A stretch of DNA of 64,000 nt from Thermopolyspora flexuosa (GCF_006716785.1 NZ_VFPQ01000001.1:3224001-3288000); one strand, 5' to 3'. Positions 1-9,774 are shown, counted from the first letter of the stretch. Program-made: numbers and translations. The notes: generated by a model from the letters alone, not told the origin.

Positions 1-1285
1 GGTTGACGTGGTTGCGGACGGGCTCGTCCCGCCAGCGGCTCAGGTTGAGCTCCGGGGCGTTCGCCATGGCGAGCACGTCGCCGGTGCGCACGTCCATCAC
101 GATCACGCTGCCGCTGCGGGCGCCGGTCGCGGCCACCTGGTCGGCGATCGCCTTCTGCGCCGCCCACTGGATGTCGTGGTCGATGGTGAGGCGGACGTCG
201 CGCCCGTCCACCGGCGGCTGCTGCGAGCTGCGGGTGGTGGGGATGCGCAGGCCGTTCGCGCCGACCTCGACGCTCTGCCGGCCGTCCCGGCCGCGGAGCA
301 CCTCGTCGTAGGCGGCCTCGATGCCGGACAGGCCCTTGCCGTCGTCGCCGACGAAGCCCATGAGGCTGCCGGCGAGGTCGTCGCCCGGGTAGAGGCGGCT
401 GTAGCGGGGCTTGGCGCCCACGCCCGCGAAGCCGCGGCCGAGGATGCGCTTGGCCACGTCGGGGGCGGCGTCGCGGGCGACGACGAGGTAGCGCCTGTCG
501 GTCTGGGCGAGCTTGTCGTCGATCTCCTTGCGGGGTTTGCCGAGCTCCTTGGCGAGGGTCTCGGCGACCTCGGCGCGGCGGGCCGGGTCGACGGCGGCCG
601 GGTCGACGTAGATCTCGCGGGCCTCGGTGGTCATGGCGAGCGGGCGCCCCTTGACGTCGGTGATCGTGCCGCGGCGGGCGGGCAGCCGCTCCGGCTGCAC
701 CCGCTGCTGGGCGGCCTTCGCCTCGTAGACCTTGGAGTCGAGGCCCTGGAGCTGGACGAGCCGCCCGGCGAACAGCGACAGCACGACCGCCATGCCGACC
801 AGCCCGATGTTGATCCGGCGGGCGGGGTTGCCGAGCCGCACGATCGCCGGCGGGCGCGGCGGCGGGCCCTGCGGCGGCCGGGGCGCGCCGGGCCCTCCGT
901 TCCCCCGGGGACGGCGCGGAGCGCCCGCGTCACGGGCGCCGTCACGCGGGTCGCGCCCGGGCCGCGGGGCACGCCGGGTCCGGTCGGCGCGCGGCGCGCC
1001 GGAGGCACCGTCGGGCCCGCCCGCGCGCGGCTCGCGCTGGGCCGCACCCCGGGTTCGGTCGCGGGGCACACGGGGCACGCCACGGCGCGCGCGGTCGTCG
1101 CCGCGCGGGCGGGCGGCGCCGTCCGGCCCGGCCGTACCGTCCGGGCGTCCCGGGACGCCGTCGGGGCGGCGCGGCCGCCGTACCGGGCCGTGCGGGTCAC
1201 GCCGGCCCGCCCCGGGGCCGCCCGGGCCCCGGCGCCCGCCGGTGCCACGGCCGGGTCCCGCGCCACGGCCGTCGCCGTCTCTCAC
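1..1285 (-). CDS. ftsI: Peptidoglycan transpeptidase FtsI (class B PBP3), N-terminal part, cut by window edge
   Basis: FtsI cross-links septal peptidoglycan and acts at the divisome, anchored in the membrane. The visible 428 codons begin at a GTG (1283-1285) placed eight bases after TAGGAGG. They encode about 145 Arg/Gly/Pro-rich residues, one membrane segment near residues 155-172 (IGLVGMAVVLSLFAG), then the class B PBP dimerisation region with RRGTITDVKGRPLA and the segment SVIVMDVRTGDVLAMANAPE. The catalytic SxxK, SxN and KTG motifs lie beyond the window. It follows the ftsL-like gene by 12 bases, and the order mraZ-rsmH-ftsL-ftsI is the standard dcw order. The length of the basic disordered cytoplasmic tail is unusual. 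Identity is confident; the exact start is fairly so because of the ribosome site. Confidence 0.93.
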   Translation of the reverse strand, partial: MRDGDGRGAGPGRGTGGRRGPGGPGAGRRDPHGPVRRPRRPDGVPGRPDGTAGPDGAARPRGDDRARRGVPRVPRDRTRGAAQREPRAGGPDGASGAPRADRTRRAPRPGRDPRDGARDAGAPRRPRGNGGPGAPRPPQGPPPRPPAIVRLGNPARRINIGLVGMAVVLSLFAGRLVQLQGLDSKVYEAKAAQQRVQPERLPARRGTITDVKGRPLAMTTEAREIYVDPAAVDPARRAEVAETLAKELGKPRKEIDDKLAQTDRRYLVVARDAAPDVAKRILGRGFAGVGAKPRYSRLYPGDDLAGSLMGFVGDDGKGLSGIEAAYDEVLRGRDGRQSVEVGANGLRIPTTRSSQQPPVDGRDVRLTIDHDIQWAAQKAIADQVAATGARSGSVIVMDVRTGDVLAMANAPELNLSRWRDEPVRNHVN

Positions 1286-1297
1286 CGGGCAGGCCTC

Positions 1298-1915
1298 CTA
1301 GCGGGACGGCGCCGGGGTGATGAACTCGGGCGCCGAGTCGTCCGGGTACACCCCGTACCTGCGCGCCTCCCGGTCGAGGTTGGCCGCGCTCTCCAGCCGG
1401 GCGTTGGCGTTCCGCGTGCGCTCCTGCTGTTCCGCGATCCGGCGGTTCTCCTCGCGCAGCTCGCTCGCCCGGAACGACTCCTGCGCGAGCACGATGTTGA
1501 GCAGCAGCAGGCTGATCAGGCCGCCGCAGAGCAGGCCGACCAGCAGCAGCACGAACGGCGCGCGCGGCGGGCGGGTGCGGCCGACGGAGCGGGGCCGGTC
1601 GGGGCGTGCGGCCGCCGCGGGCGCGGCCGTGCCGCGACCGGGGCGCGGCGCCGGTGCGCGCCGCGGGCGGGCCTGGTCCGGGCGCGGCCGCGCCGGGGCC
1701 TCCCGTACGGCGCGCTCCCCCGCCCGGGTACGCGCCCGTGCGGCCGCGGCCGTGCTCCGTGCCGCCGCCTGGCGGGCACGCCGCGCCGCCGGGGCGCCGG
1801 TCGCCGTGGCGCGCCGGTCCCGGCGGGCCGCCTCGCCCGCGACCTGCGCGCCGCGCTCGAGCAGGGGCGTCCGCCGGGTGGCGGTGCCGCGCCTGACCTC
1901 GCTGTCCGTCTTCAT
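1298..1915 (-). CDS. ftsL: FtsL-like bitopic cell-division protein
   Basis: The protein has 205 residues. An Arg/Ala/Pro-rich cytoplasmic N-terminus of about 115 residues precedes one membrane helix (about 118-142, [20 protein letters not shown]) and a short extracytoplasmic coiled coil rich in Glu, Arg and Gln (about 145-180). This topology, plus the position between rsmH and ftsI, identifies the actinobacterial FtsL-type septum protein, which in the family joins FtsQ and DivIC to control septal synthesis. Its ATG overlaps the rsmH stop by four bases, so translation is probably coupled. FtsL sequences diverge strongly, so the name rests on topology and context. The basic tail is long compared with the roughly 100-residue FtsL of other phyla. 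Confidence 0.82.
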   Translation of the reverse strand: MKTDSEVRRGTATRRTPLLERGAQVAGEAARRDRRATATGAPAARRARQAAARSTAAAARARTRAGERAVREAPARPRPDQARPRRAPAPRPGRGTAAPAAAARPDRPRSVGRTRPPRAPFVLLLVGLLCGGLISLLLLNIVLAQESFRASELREENRRIAEQQERTRNANARLESAANLDREARRYGVYPDDSAPEFITPAPSR

Positions 1916-2877
1916 CCTTGGCGGATCCTTTCTGCCGCCCGCAACCGGGCCGAGGCGGACCGCGGGTTGCGGGTCACCTCTTCGTCGGTGGGAAGCTCGG
2001 CCCCCCTGGTCAGGAGGCGGAACGTCGGCTGGTGTGCCGGCAGGGGGACCGGCAACCCTTCGGGGCTGGTGTCCTTGGTCCGTGCCGCGAGGATCCGCTT
2101 CACGAGCCGGTCCTCGAGTGAGTGGTAGGCGAGCACGACCACGCGCCCGCCCACGGCGAGCGCGTCGAGTGCGGCGGGGAGCGCGCGCTCCAGCGCGGCG
2201 AGCTCCCCGTTCACCTCGATGCGCAACGCCTGGAACGTCCTCTTGGCCGGATTGCCACCGGTTCGCCGGGTCGCCGCGGGGATCGCCTCGCGGACGATCT
2301 CGGCGAGACGCGACGTGGAGGTGATGGGACGCCGGGCGCGTTCCCGGGCGATCGCCTGGGCGATGCGCGCGGCGAACCGCTCCTCGCCGTAGTCGCGCAG
2401 CACCCGGGTGAGCTCGGCGACGGGGTAGGTGTTGACGACGTGCTCGGCGGTGAGCTCCTGCTCGGGATCCATGCGCATGTCGAGCGGGGCGTCGTAGGAG
2501 TAGGCGAAGCCGCGTTCGGGCTCGTCGAGCTGCGGGCTGGACACGCCGAGGTCGAACAGCGCCCCGTGGATCCGCTCGTGGCCGCTGCGGCGGAGCACGT
2601 CGGGAAGCTCGTCGGAGACCGCCCGCACGATCGTGACGCGATCCTCGTACGGGGCGAGGCGCGATGTGGCGCGGGCGATGGCGTCCGGATCGCGGTCGAT
2701 GCCGATGAGGTGGAGCCGGGGGTGGGCGGCGAGCAGCGCCGCGGCGTGCCCGCCGAGGCCGAGGTTGGCGTCGACGATCACGGCGTCCGGCGCGGAGGCC
2801 ACGGGCGCGAGCAGCTCGAGCACACGATCGAGCATGACCGGGACGTGCCCGCTCTGCTCGATGTGTCCGGAACGCAT
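1912..2877 (-). CDS. rsmH: 16S rRNA (cytosine-1402 N4)-methyltransferase RsmH (MraW)
   Basis: RsmH methylates N4 of C1402 in the 16S rRNA decoding centre using S-adenosylmethionine. The 321-residue protein shows the SAM-binding motif [10 protein letters not shown] (about 34-43), the family segment [17 protein letters not shown] (about 108-124), [12 protein letters not shown] near 218 and [10 protein letters not shown] near 255, and it has the usual family length. I chose the ATG at 2875-2877 because AAGGGGGG lies nine bases upstream and the protein then begins just before [13 protein letters not shown], as in homologues. The open frame continues upstream but that part has no family similarity and covers the structured spacer. 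It is the second gene of the mraZ-led operon and overlaps ftsL by ATGA. Confidence 0.96.
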   Translation of the reverse strand: MRSGHIEQSGHVPVMLDRVLELLAPVASAPDAVIVDANLGLGGHAAALLAAHPRLHLIGIDRDPDAIARATSRLAPYEDRVTIVRAVSDELPDVLRRSGHERIHGALFDLGVSSPQLDEPERGFAYSYDAPLDMRMDPEQELTAEHVVNTYPVAELTRVLRDYGEERFAARIAQAIARERARRPITSTSRLAEIVREAIPAATRRTGGNPAKRTFQALRIEVNGELAALERALPAALDALAVGGRVVVLAYHSLEDRLVKRILAARTKDTSPEGLPVPLPAHQPTFRLLTRGAELPTDEEVTRNPRSASARLRAAERIRQG

Positions 2878-3206
2878 GCCGTAGCCCCCCTTTTCGCGTA
2901 TCCGTGACTCGGTCCCCCCGTCGGCCCCCACCTGAAAACGTCGTTCAGCCAGCGCCGGGCGGGCCACACCCAAGCGGCCGCCGCAAGGCGGCCGGCGGCG
3001 GCGTCTCCCTCGCCAGGCGCGGCTTGCGCGCCCCGAATCGTCCGGCCAGGTCCCCATCCGCGTCCTCGCGCTCACGTCCGCCACCTGACACCGGGGAAGG
3101 TGCATCAGCTGACGGATCCGTCCCGTCGCTCCGGCGCGAGCCCGGAGGCCGAAGGAGCGGGTGGAGACCTCGCCGAACGACGTTTTCACCGACGGGTGAC
3201 CGTGAT
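2878..3206 (-). ncRNA. Structured mraZ-rsmH spacer (candidate cis-acting RNA leader of rsmH)
   Basis: This 329-base spacer is closed by a long-range inverted repeat. Positions 3175-3188 pair perfectly with 2933-2946 (14 bp), and 3189-3196 pair with 2917-2924 (8 bp) beyond a one-sided 8-base bulge. Inside lie an 8-bp hairpin with a four-base loop (2975-2994), a 6-bp hairpin (3016-3032) and the perfect palindrome GACGGATCCGTC (3111-3122). A conserved actinobacterial RNA called the mraW motif is known to sit 5' of rsmH/mraW. The location matches, but I could not compare the consensus. The 3' strand of the closing helix ends 40 bases before the rsmH ATG, so folding could influence rsmH translation. 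Confidence 0.55.
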
Positions 3207-3638
3207 CTACAGGACTCCGGGCAGCACCTCCTCCGACAGCTCGGCGAACGCCTGCTCCTGGTCGGCCAGGTACCTCTCCCAGGCCTGGGCGTCCCAGATC
3301 TCGAGCCGGGTGTTGGCGCCGATCACCGCGCAGTCCCGGCGCAGCCCGGCGTACTCGCGCAGATGCTGCGGGATCGTGATCCGCCCCTGCTTGTCGGGCA
3401 CCTCGTCCGAGGCTCCGGCGAAGAACACGCGGCTGTAGTCGCGGACGGCCTTGGCGGTCACGGGCGCGGTGCGCAAAGCCTCGGTGATGCGCTGGAACTC
3501 CTCTATGGGAAACACATAGAGGCAACGCTCCTGGCCCTTGGTGATCACCAGACCCTCCGCCAGCTCCTCACGGTACTTCGCCGGCAGGAACAGCCGTCCC
3601 TTGTCGTCCAGACGCGGATGGTGAGTGCCGAGAAACAT
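3207..3638 (-). CDS. mraZ: Transcriptional regulator MraZ
   Basis: MraZ is a nucleoid-associated DNA-binding protein that represses its own dcw operon. The 143-residue product carries two SpoVT/AbrB-like repeats, each with the hallmark DxKGR type signature: [14 protein letters not shown] near 10-23 and [14 protein letters not shown] near 81-94. I start at the ATG at 3636-3638, giving [11 protein letters not shown] as in homologues, because GGGAGG stands eight bases upstream. A GTG three codons earlier would overlap that ribosome site. It is the first gene of the cluster, with four 10-bp-spaced MraZ boxes over its promoter. Confidence 0.96.
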   Translation of the reverse strand: MFLGTHHPRLDDKGRLFLPAKYREELAEGLVITKGQERCLYVFPIEEFQRITEALRTAPVTAKAVRDYSRVFFAGASDEVPDKQGRITIPQHLREYAGLRRDCAVIGANTRLEIWDAQAWERYLADQEQAFAELSEEVLPGVL

Positions 3639-3690
3639 CGGCGCCACCTCCCGTGTCCGGTGGAGTACTCAGCGCTGCGGCACCGGCCCT

Positions 3691-3732
3691 CCACTGCGCA
3701 CCACCTTACTCCACATCTCCCCACCGTCAACC
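3691..3732 (-). promoter_or_regulatory. mraZ promoter overlapped by four MraZ boxes
   Basis: On the minus strand TGG-led blocks begin at exact 10-base intervals: TGGGG, TGGAG, TGGTG, TGGAG, seen on the plus strand as CCA at 3691, 3701, 3711 and 3721. This is the known MraZ operator architecture, TGGNN direct repeats separated by five bases. A promoter is embedded in it: TTGACG at 3725-3730 and TAAGGT at 3703-3708 with a 16-base spacer. Binding of MraZ would therefore cover the -35 to -10 region, which fits autorepression. Confidence 0.8.
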
Positions 3733-4271
3733 GTTTCACACGCCTCACTCGCGCATTTTCCGCGACGTTTTCCCAGGTCAGCGGGGGTGGTGCGGAGTGG
3801 GGCGGGGCGCGGTGCCCGCCGCGCGCACGGCGTGTCGCACCGGCACGGCGAAAGCCGGCGTGCCGCCCGACTTGACAGTGCGCCCCGACAGGCCGCGGAC
3901 GCTCCCCCGCGGCGGCGCCGGCCCGGCGTCGGCGACGGCGCGGGCCGCGCGTGAGCCGATCGCCGCCCGCCGGACGCCCGGCACGGCGCGCGCGGCCCGG
4001 CCCCACGGCGGCCGCGAACGTTTCTGCGGCTCCGGTCGTCTGACGAGGGCGACGGAAAACGGCCCCGCCAGGACGTACGGCACCGCCCGTGTGGCGCGCG
4101 AGAACCGGGGACCGTTCGCCTCACCTTCATCCGCAAACCACAGCAATGTGGATGAAGGTTCCATAAAGTCGTCTCGGGACCCGCCGAGACGTAGGGTCGG
4201 TACATGTAGATGGAAAAGGGTTCGCAAGGCGCCGTACCACACCGTCTTGCGGGATCTCACGGGGAGGCCCG
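3733..4271. other. Divergent non-coding region between mraZ and moxR with nested palindromes
   Basis: There is no credible gene here. Near 3846-3865 a hairpin with a GAAA loop is visible. Closer to moxR lies a 10-bp inverted repeat (ACCTTCATCC at 4123-4132, GGATGAAGGT at 4150-4159). A second dyad, CCACA/TGTGG (4138-4142 and 4147-4151), is nested around its centre. Next comes an 8-bp inverted repeat CGTCTCGG/CCGAGACG (4170-4177, 4184-4191), directly followed by TAGGGT (4192-4197), a good actinobacterial -10 box. No consensus -35 is evident 16-18 bases upstream of it. This is the likely moxR control region. Confidence 0.6.
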
Positions 4272-5254
<983 letters not shown>

Positions 5255-5258
<4 letters not shown>

Positions 5259-6523
5259 CCACCGGGCTCCGCGCGCTGACGCCGCGGGGCAGGTCGTTCC
5301 TCGCCTCCGGCGTGGCCGCGCTGCTGTGCGCCTTCCTCTTCGGCGAGCACGACCTGCTGCGCGTGGCCGTGCTCATCATCGCGCTGCCGCTGCTCGCCGC
5401 CCTGGTGGTGGCGCGCACCCGGTACCGGCTGGGCTGCGCCCGGCGGCTGTCCCCCACCCGGGTCGCGGTGGGCAACGACGCCACGGTGACGCTGCGGCTG
5501 GAGAACGTCACCCGGCTGCCGACCGGGCTGCTGCTCATCGAGGACACCCTGCAGTACGCGCTCGGCGCGCGCCCCCGGTTCGTGCTCGACCGGGTGGAGC
5601 CGCGCGGCGTGCGCGAGATCGACTACAAGGTGCGCTCGGACCTGCGCGGCCGGTTCGCCATCGGCCCGCTGTCGGTCCGCATCACCGACCCGTTCGGGCT
5701 GGTCGAGCTCACCCGGTCGTTCACCATCACCGACACGCTCGTGGTCACCCCCGAGGTGACGGCCCTGCCGCGGGTGCCGCTGTCCGGCGAGTGGGCCGGC
5801 GGCGGCGAGAGCCGTACCCGCAGCGTGGCGGTGGCCGGGGATGACGACGTGGCGCCGCGCGAGTACCGGCACGGCGACGACCTGCGCCGGGTGCACTGGC
5901 GCTCCACCGCCCGGTACGGCGAGCTCATGGTGCGCCGCGAGGAGCAGCAGTGGCAGAGCCGCGGCGCGCTGCTGCTCGACACCCGCAGGTACGCCCACCG
6001 CGGCGAGGGACCCCGCTCCTCGTTCGAGACGGCGGTGTCGGCCGCGGCGTCGATCGGCGTGCACCTCGCCCGCGAGGGGCTCGGGCTGCGCCTCGTCACC
6101 GACCTCGGCCCGCAGCACCTCGCCGCCGACGGCGCCGGCCACGGGCTGCTCGACGCGCTCGCGGTGGTGCGGGAGAGCCCGGCGCGGTCGCTGGAGCTGG
6201 GCGTCGCGGCGCTGCGGCAGGGCGGCGGCGACGGGCTGATCGTGGCGGTGCTCGGCGCGCTCGACGAGACCGACGCCCGGGCCCTCGCCCGGCTGCGGCA
6301 CGGCGGCATGACCGGCGTGGCCGTACTGCTCGACGTCGCCACCTGGCGGCCGGGCGGCCGCCCCGAGGACGAGGAGGCGGTCCGGGCGGCGGGCACGGTG
6401 CTCGCGTCGGCGGGCTGGCGGGTGGTCCGCCTGCCCGCGGGCGTGCCGCTCGCCGCGGTGTGGCCGCAGGCCGGCCGGTCCACCGTGCAGGCGCCGAGCC
6501 CGATCAGCGGAGGTGCGGCATGA
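5255..6523 (+). CDS. DUF58 membrane-associated protein
   Basis: A 422-residue protein with two N-terminal hydrophobic segments (about 15-30 and 34-53) and the DUF58 signature REYRHGDDLRRVHWRSTAR near residues 202-220. The following region (to about 400) resembles the VWA-like fold typical of the family. DUF58 proteins are encoded with MoxR ATPases and are thought to be their partners; no enzymatic activity is established. The GTG start overlaps the moxR stop as GTGA, and its own stop overlaps the next ATG as ATGA, so the three genes form one operon. Family assignment is firm; function is not. Confidence 0.9.
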
Positions 6524-9036
6524 GGCTTCCCCTCGCGTCCGGCCTCGCCACCGGCGCGGTCGCGCTCACCCTCTACCCGCTGTTCCAGGGCGGGGCGTGG
6601 TTCTGGTCCGGGCTGGCGGTGCTGATCGCGGTGACCGGCGTGGGCGTGCTCGCCTCCCGGTTCACCCTCGACCGGCGGCTCGTGCCGGTGCTGCAGCTCG
6701 TCGTGCTCGGGCTCATGCTCACCTGGATCTTCGCCGGGGACCACGCCTGGGGCGGGGTGGTGCCCACCCGCGACTCGGCGTACGCGCTGTGGCTGCTGCT
6801 CGTCGCCGGATTCGAGGACATCCAGCGGTACGCCGCGCCGGTTCCCCCCGCGGCCGGGATCACCCTGCTCACCGCGGGCGGCGTCGGGCTGATCGCGATC
6901 CTCGTCGACGTGTTCGCGGTACGGCTGCGCCGCGCGGCCCTCGCCGGGCTGCCGCTGCTCGCGCTGTTCAGCGTGCCCGCCGCGGTGATCAGCGACCCGA
7001 TCGCGTGGCCGGTGGTGGTGATCGCCGCGCTCGGCTACATCGGCCTGCTGCTGTCGGACGGCCGGGAGCGCATCGGGCAGTGGGGGCGCGCGGTGCTGCT
7101 GCGCCGCGCGCACCGGCCGGCCGCCTCCGCCCCGCCCGGGGCGTACGCGGCGAACAGCGCGCCGTTCCGGCTGTCCGGCAAGCGCATCGGGTTCGCCGCG
7201 ATCGCGCTCGCGATCCTGGTGCCCGCGCTCGTGCCGACGCTCGAGCCCGACCCGCTGTTCGGGTTCGGGGCCGGGGGCGGGCCCGGCGGGCGCGGCAACA
7301 CGATCACCATCCCGAACCCGGTCGCGGGCATGCGCGGCCAGCTCACCCAGGACGAGAACGCCACCGTCCTCACCTACACCACCTCCGACGGCCGGCCCCG
7401 CTACCTGCGGCTGTGGTCGCTCGACCAGTTCGACGGCGAGGAGTGGGGCATGTCGAGCCCGCGCGGGCGGCCCGAGGACCGCGTCTCGGAGGGCCCGCTG
7501 CCCCGGCCGCCCGGCCTCGGCTCGACGGTGCGGACCGAGCGGGTGGAGACGCGGGTCACGATGAGCGAGGACATCTCGCGGCTGCACTTCCTGCCGCTGC
7601 CGTACCCGCCGACCCTGGTCGAGGTGGAGGGCGACTGGCGGGCCGACCAGACCACGCTCATGGTGTTCTCCACCCGTCAGGAGGCGCGCGGCCTCACCTA
7701 CCGGGTGATCAGCGACGAGCCCCGGCCGACCCCCGAGCTGCTGGAGCGGGCCGGGCCGGCGCCCGCCGACGTCGTCGACCGGTACCTGCGGCTGCCCGCC
7801 GACCTGCCGCCCGAGATCGTCCGGCTGGCGCGCCGGGTGACCCAGGACGCGCCCACGCCGTACGCGAAGGCGGTCCGGCTGCAGGAGTGGTTCACCAAGG
7901 ACGGCGACTTCACCTACAGCCTCGCCACCCGGGGGCAGAGCAACTCCGCGCTGGTCGACTTCCTCATCCGCAACCGGACCGGGTACTGCGAGCAGTTCGC
8001 CGCGGCGATGGCGGTGATGGCCCGGGTGCTCGACATCCCCTCGCGGGTCGCGATCGGCTACACCGGCGGCACCCGGGTGGGCCAGGGCTGGCAGGTCGGC
8101 ACGCACGACGCGCACGCCTGGCCGGAGCTGTACTTCGAGGGGGTCGGCTGGCTGCGCTTCGAGCCCACCCCGGCGGGCGCGTTCGGCCAGGGCACCGCCG
8201 TGGCGCCCGACTACTCCGAGCCGTCCACGCCGGTCGGCGACGGTGAGCGGGACACCACCCCGTCCGACGAGCCGGCCGCCACGCCGGAGGAGAGCGAGCA
8301 GAGCGGCGAGTCCGGCCAGACGCAGCGCAACCCGCGCGAGCTCGACCAGGGGTTCGGCGCGCTGCCCGTCGAGGTGGACGAGGGCATGCCGCTCGCCGCG
8401 AGGATCGGCATCGGCGCGGCGGCGCTGCTGCTCGTCGCGCTGCTCCCGGCGGCCTGGCGCGTGCTCGTCCGGCTGCGCCGCCGCCGCGTCTGGACCACGC
8501 CGCCGGCCGTGGCGGGCGGCGGGACGGCCGACGCTGCCGGCGGCCGGGTGACGCACGCGGGGACCGGGTGGCGTGCGGGCGGCGGCGCCCGCCGGGCGGC
8601 GGTGCACGCCGCGTGGGCCGAGCTGTGTGACGTGCTGTACGACCTCGGCCTGGCGCGGCAGGCGAGCGAGAGCCCGCGGGCGCTCGCCCGGCGGCTCACC
8701 GAGCAGTACGACCTCGACGCGGAGGCGGCCGCCGCGGTGCACCGGATCGCGTACGCCGAGGAGCGGCTGCGCTACGCGCGCGACCCGGGCCGCGAAACCC
8801 CGCACCGGGACGACATCCGCCGGGTACGGCGCGCCCTCGCCGCCACGGTGTCGCGACGGCGGCGGCTGCGCGCGGTGCTCGCCCCGCCCTCGACGCTGCG
8901 GCGGCTGCGCGGCCTCGGCGAGGGCATCCTCGACGCGTTCGATCTGCTGGAGAACATCCGGCCGCGCCGCCGCGTCCCCGAATCGCGGGAGACGGCCGGC
9001 CGCTCCGGCCGGGTCCTCACCCGGACGGGCCGCTGA
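6520..9036 (+). CDS. Transglutaminase-like membrane protein (TgpA/DUF3488-DUF4129 type)
   Basis: 838 residues. About six hydrophobic helices occupy the first 240 residues. A periplasm-side transglutaminase core follows with Cys in GYCEQFAAAMA (about 490), His in HDAHAWPELYF (about 532) and an acidic third position in LRFEPTP (about 547, Glu where Asp is common). A Ser/Glu/Pro-rich linker leads to another helix (about 628-645) and a C-terminal cytoplasmic DUF4129-like region. Related proteins act on the cell surface and the Pseudomonas homologue is essential, but the substrate is unknown. ATGA overlap with the DUF58 gene marks the last gene of the moxR operon. Confidence 0.9.
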   Translation: MRLPLASGLATGAVALTLYPLFQGGAWFWSGLAVLIAVTGVGVLASRFTLDRRLVPVLQLVVLGLMLTWIFAGDHAWGGVVPTRDSAYALWLLLVAGFEDIQRYAAPVPPAAGITLLTAGGVGLIAILVDVFAVRLRRAALAGLPLLALFSVPAAVISDPIAWPVVVIAALGYIGLLLSDGRERIGQWGRAVLLRRAHRPAASAPPGAYAANSAPFRLSGKRIGFAAIALAILVPALVPTLEPDPLFGFGAGGGPGGRGNTITIPNPVAGMRGQLTQDENATVLTYTTSDGRPRYLRLWSLDQFDGEEWGMSSPRGRPEDRVSEGPLPRPPGLGSTVRTERVETRVTMSEDISRLHFLPLPYPPTLVEVEGDWRADQTTLMVFSTRQEARGLTYRVISDEPRPTPELLERAGPAPADVVDRYLRLPADLPPEIVRLARRVTQDAPTPYAKAVRLQEWFTKDGDFTYSLATRGQSNSALVDFLIRNRTGYCEQFAAAMAVMARVLDIPSRVAIGYTGGTRVGQGWQVGTHDAHAWPELYFEGVGWLRFEPTPAGAFGQGTAVAPDYSEPSTPVGDGERDTTPSDEPAATPEESEQSGESGQTQRNPRELDQGFGALPVEVDEGMPLAARIGIGAAALLLVALLPAAWRVLVRLRRRRVWTTPPAVAGGGTADAAGGRVTHAGTGWRAGGGARRAAVHAAWAELCDVLYDLGLARQASESPRALARRLTEQYDLDAEAAAAVHRIAYAEERLRYARDPGRETPHRDDIRRVRRALAATVSRRRRLRAVLAPPSTLRRLRGLGEGILDAFDLLENIRPRRRVPESRETAGRSGRVLTRTGR

Positions 9037-9378
9037 CGGGCGTGCCCGGGGCGCGCCCTGCGGCGGCGCGTCCCGCGGGCGATCAGGACGCGGACGGCCG
9101 GGCGAGACGGATGCGGGCACGGCGAGGCCCGTCCGGTGGATGAGCGATCACCGGCCGGGGGTTCCTCCGGTCCGGCCGGTCCCGTGTCATGCCCGATCCG
9201 TGCCGTGCCGCGGGCAGGGTACGGTCACGCTCCCGCCGGCACCCTGCCCATGACGGGGCGGCGGACCGGTCCAACGGTCCGCCGCGACGCGAACGGTTCG
9301 GTCCGAGCGCACACTACGCGGGTCCGGGGGCCGGCCAAGGCCCGCGGGCCGCCGCCCGGTGGCCGTCTTGCGGGGCGC
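9037..9378. other. Convergent intergenic region with two hairpins (candidate bidirectional terminator)
   Basis: No gene is supported here. Two inverted repeats stand out: GGGCAGGGT (9212-9220) with ACCCTGCCC (9241-9249), and an 11-bp perfect stem GCGGCGGACCG (9258-9268) with CGGTCCGCCGC (9275-9285) around a six-base loop. Neither is followed by a long T run, as is usual for GC-rich actinobacteria. Their position between the convergent transglutaminase and DUF3040 genes fits transcription termination from both sides. Confidence 0.55.
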
Positions 9379-9774
9379 TCAGCGCTCCTCGTGACGGCGG
9401 CGCCAGCGCTCCTCCATGCGCTCCATGAAACCGGGGCGGCCGGCACGACGGCCCGGCCGGCCCGCCGGCCCGGCCGGGTCGGCGGCGAATCCGTTCATGC
9501 GCTTCCAACTGGACAGGCCCCACAGCGACGTGGCGAGCATGACCACGAAGCCGCCCACCCCCAGCGCGACACCGAGCGGGGTGAGCGGTGTCACCACGCC
9601 CACCATCAACAGCACGACACCGAGCACGAACCCGATCGAGGCCTTGATCAGACGGCGCTTGTAGTGGTTGCGCGGATCAGTGGTGCGAACGGCGTTGGCC
9701 CATTTCGGGTCCTCGGCGTAGAGGGCCTGCTCGATCTGGTCGAGCAAGCGCTGCTCGTGCTCAGAGAGCGGCAC
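9379..9774 (-). CDS. DUF3040 domain membrane protein
   Basis: 131 residues beginning VPLSEHEQRLLDQIEQALYA, the characteristic DUF3040 N-terminus. Two hydrophobic segments follow (about 45-65 and 69-87, joined by the turn TPLTPLG) and then an Arg/Gly/Pro-rich tail. The family is confined to Actinobacteria and has no assigned function. I use the GTG at 9772-9774, four bases after GGGAGG, because homologues start at this motif; an upstream in-frame start adds an unconserved 17 residues. A TATTCT box at 9858-9863 on the minus strand is a possible -10. It lies next to the polymerase IV gene, as is common in this phylum. Confidence 0.85.
   Translation of the reverse strand: MPLSEHEQRLLDQIEQALYAEDPKWANAVRTTDPRNHYKRRLIKASIGFVLGVVLLMVGVVTPLTPLGVALGVGGFVVMLATSLWGLSSWKRMNGFAADPAGPAGRPGRRAGRPGFMERMEERWRRRHEER

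Noticed and set aside
2878-3525. Upstream extension of the rsmH reading frame over 200 codons
   Set aside because: Homologues start at HVPVML-type sequence, a good ribosome site supports the internal ATG, and the extension overlaps mraZ and the structured spacer.
3733-4120. RNase P RNA gene in the mraZ-moxR spacer
   Set aside because: The conserved RNase P RNA blocks (for example GAGGAAAGTCC and ACAGAAA) are absent.
5623-9120. Very long minus-strand frame antisense to the DUF58 and transglutaminase genes
   Set aside because: Antisense of GC-rich coding sequence; low-complexity product and no start signals, while the plus strand encodes intact families.
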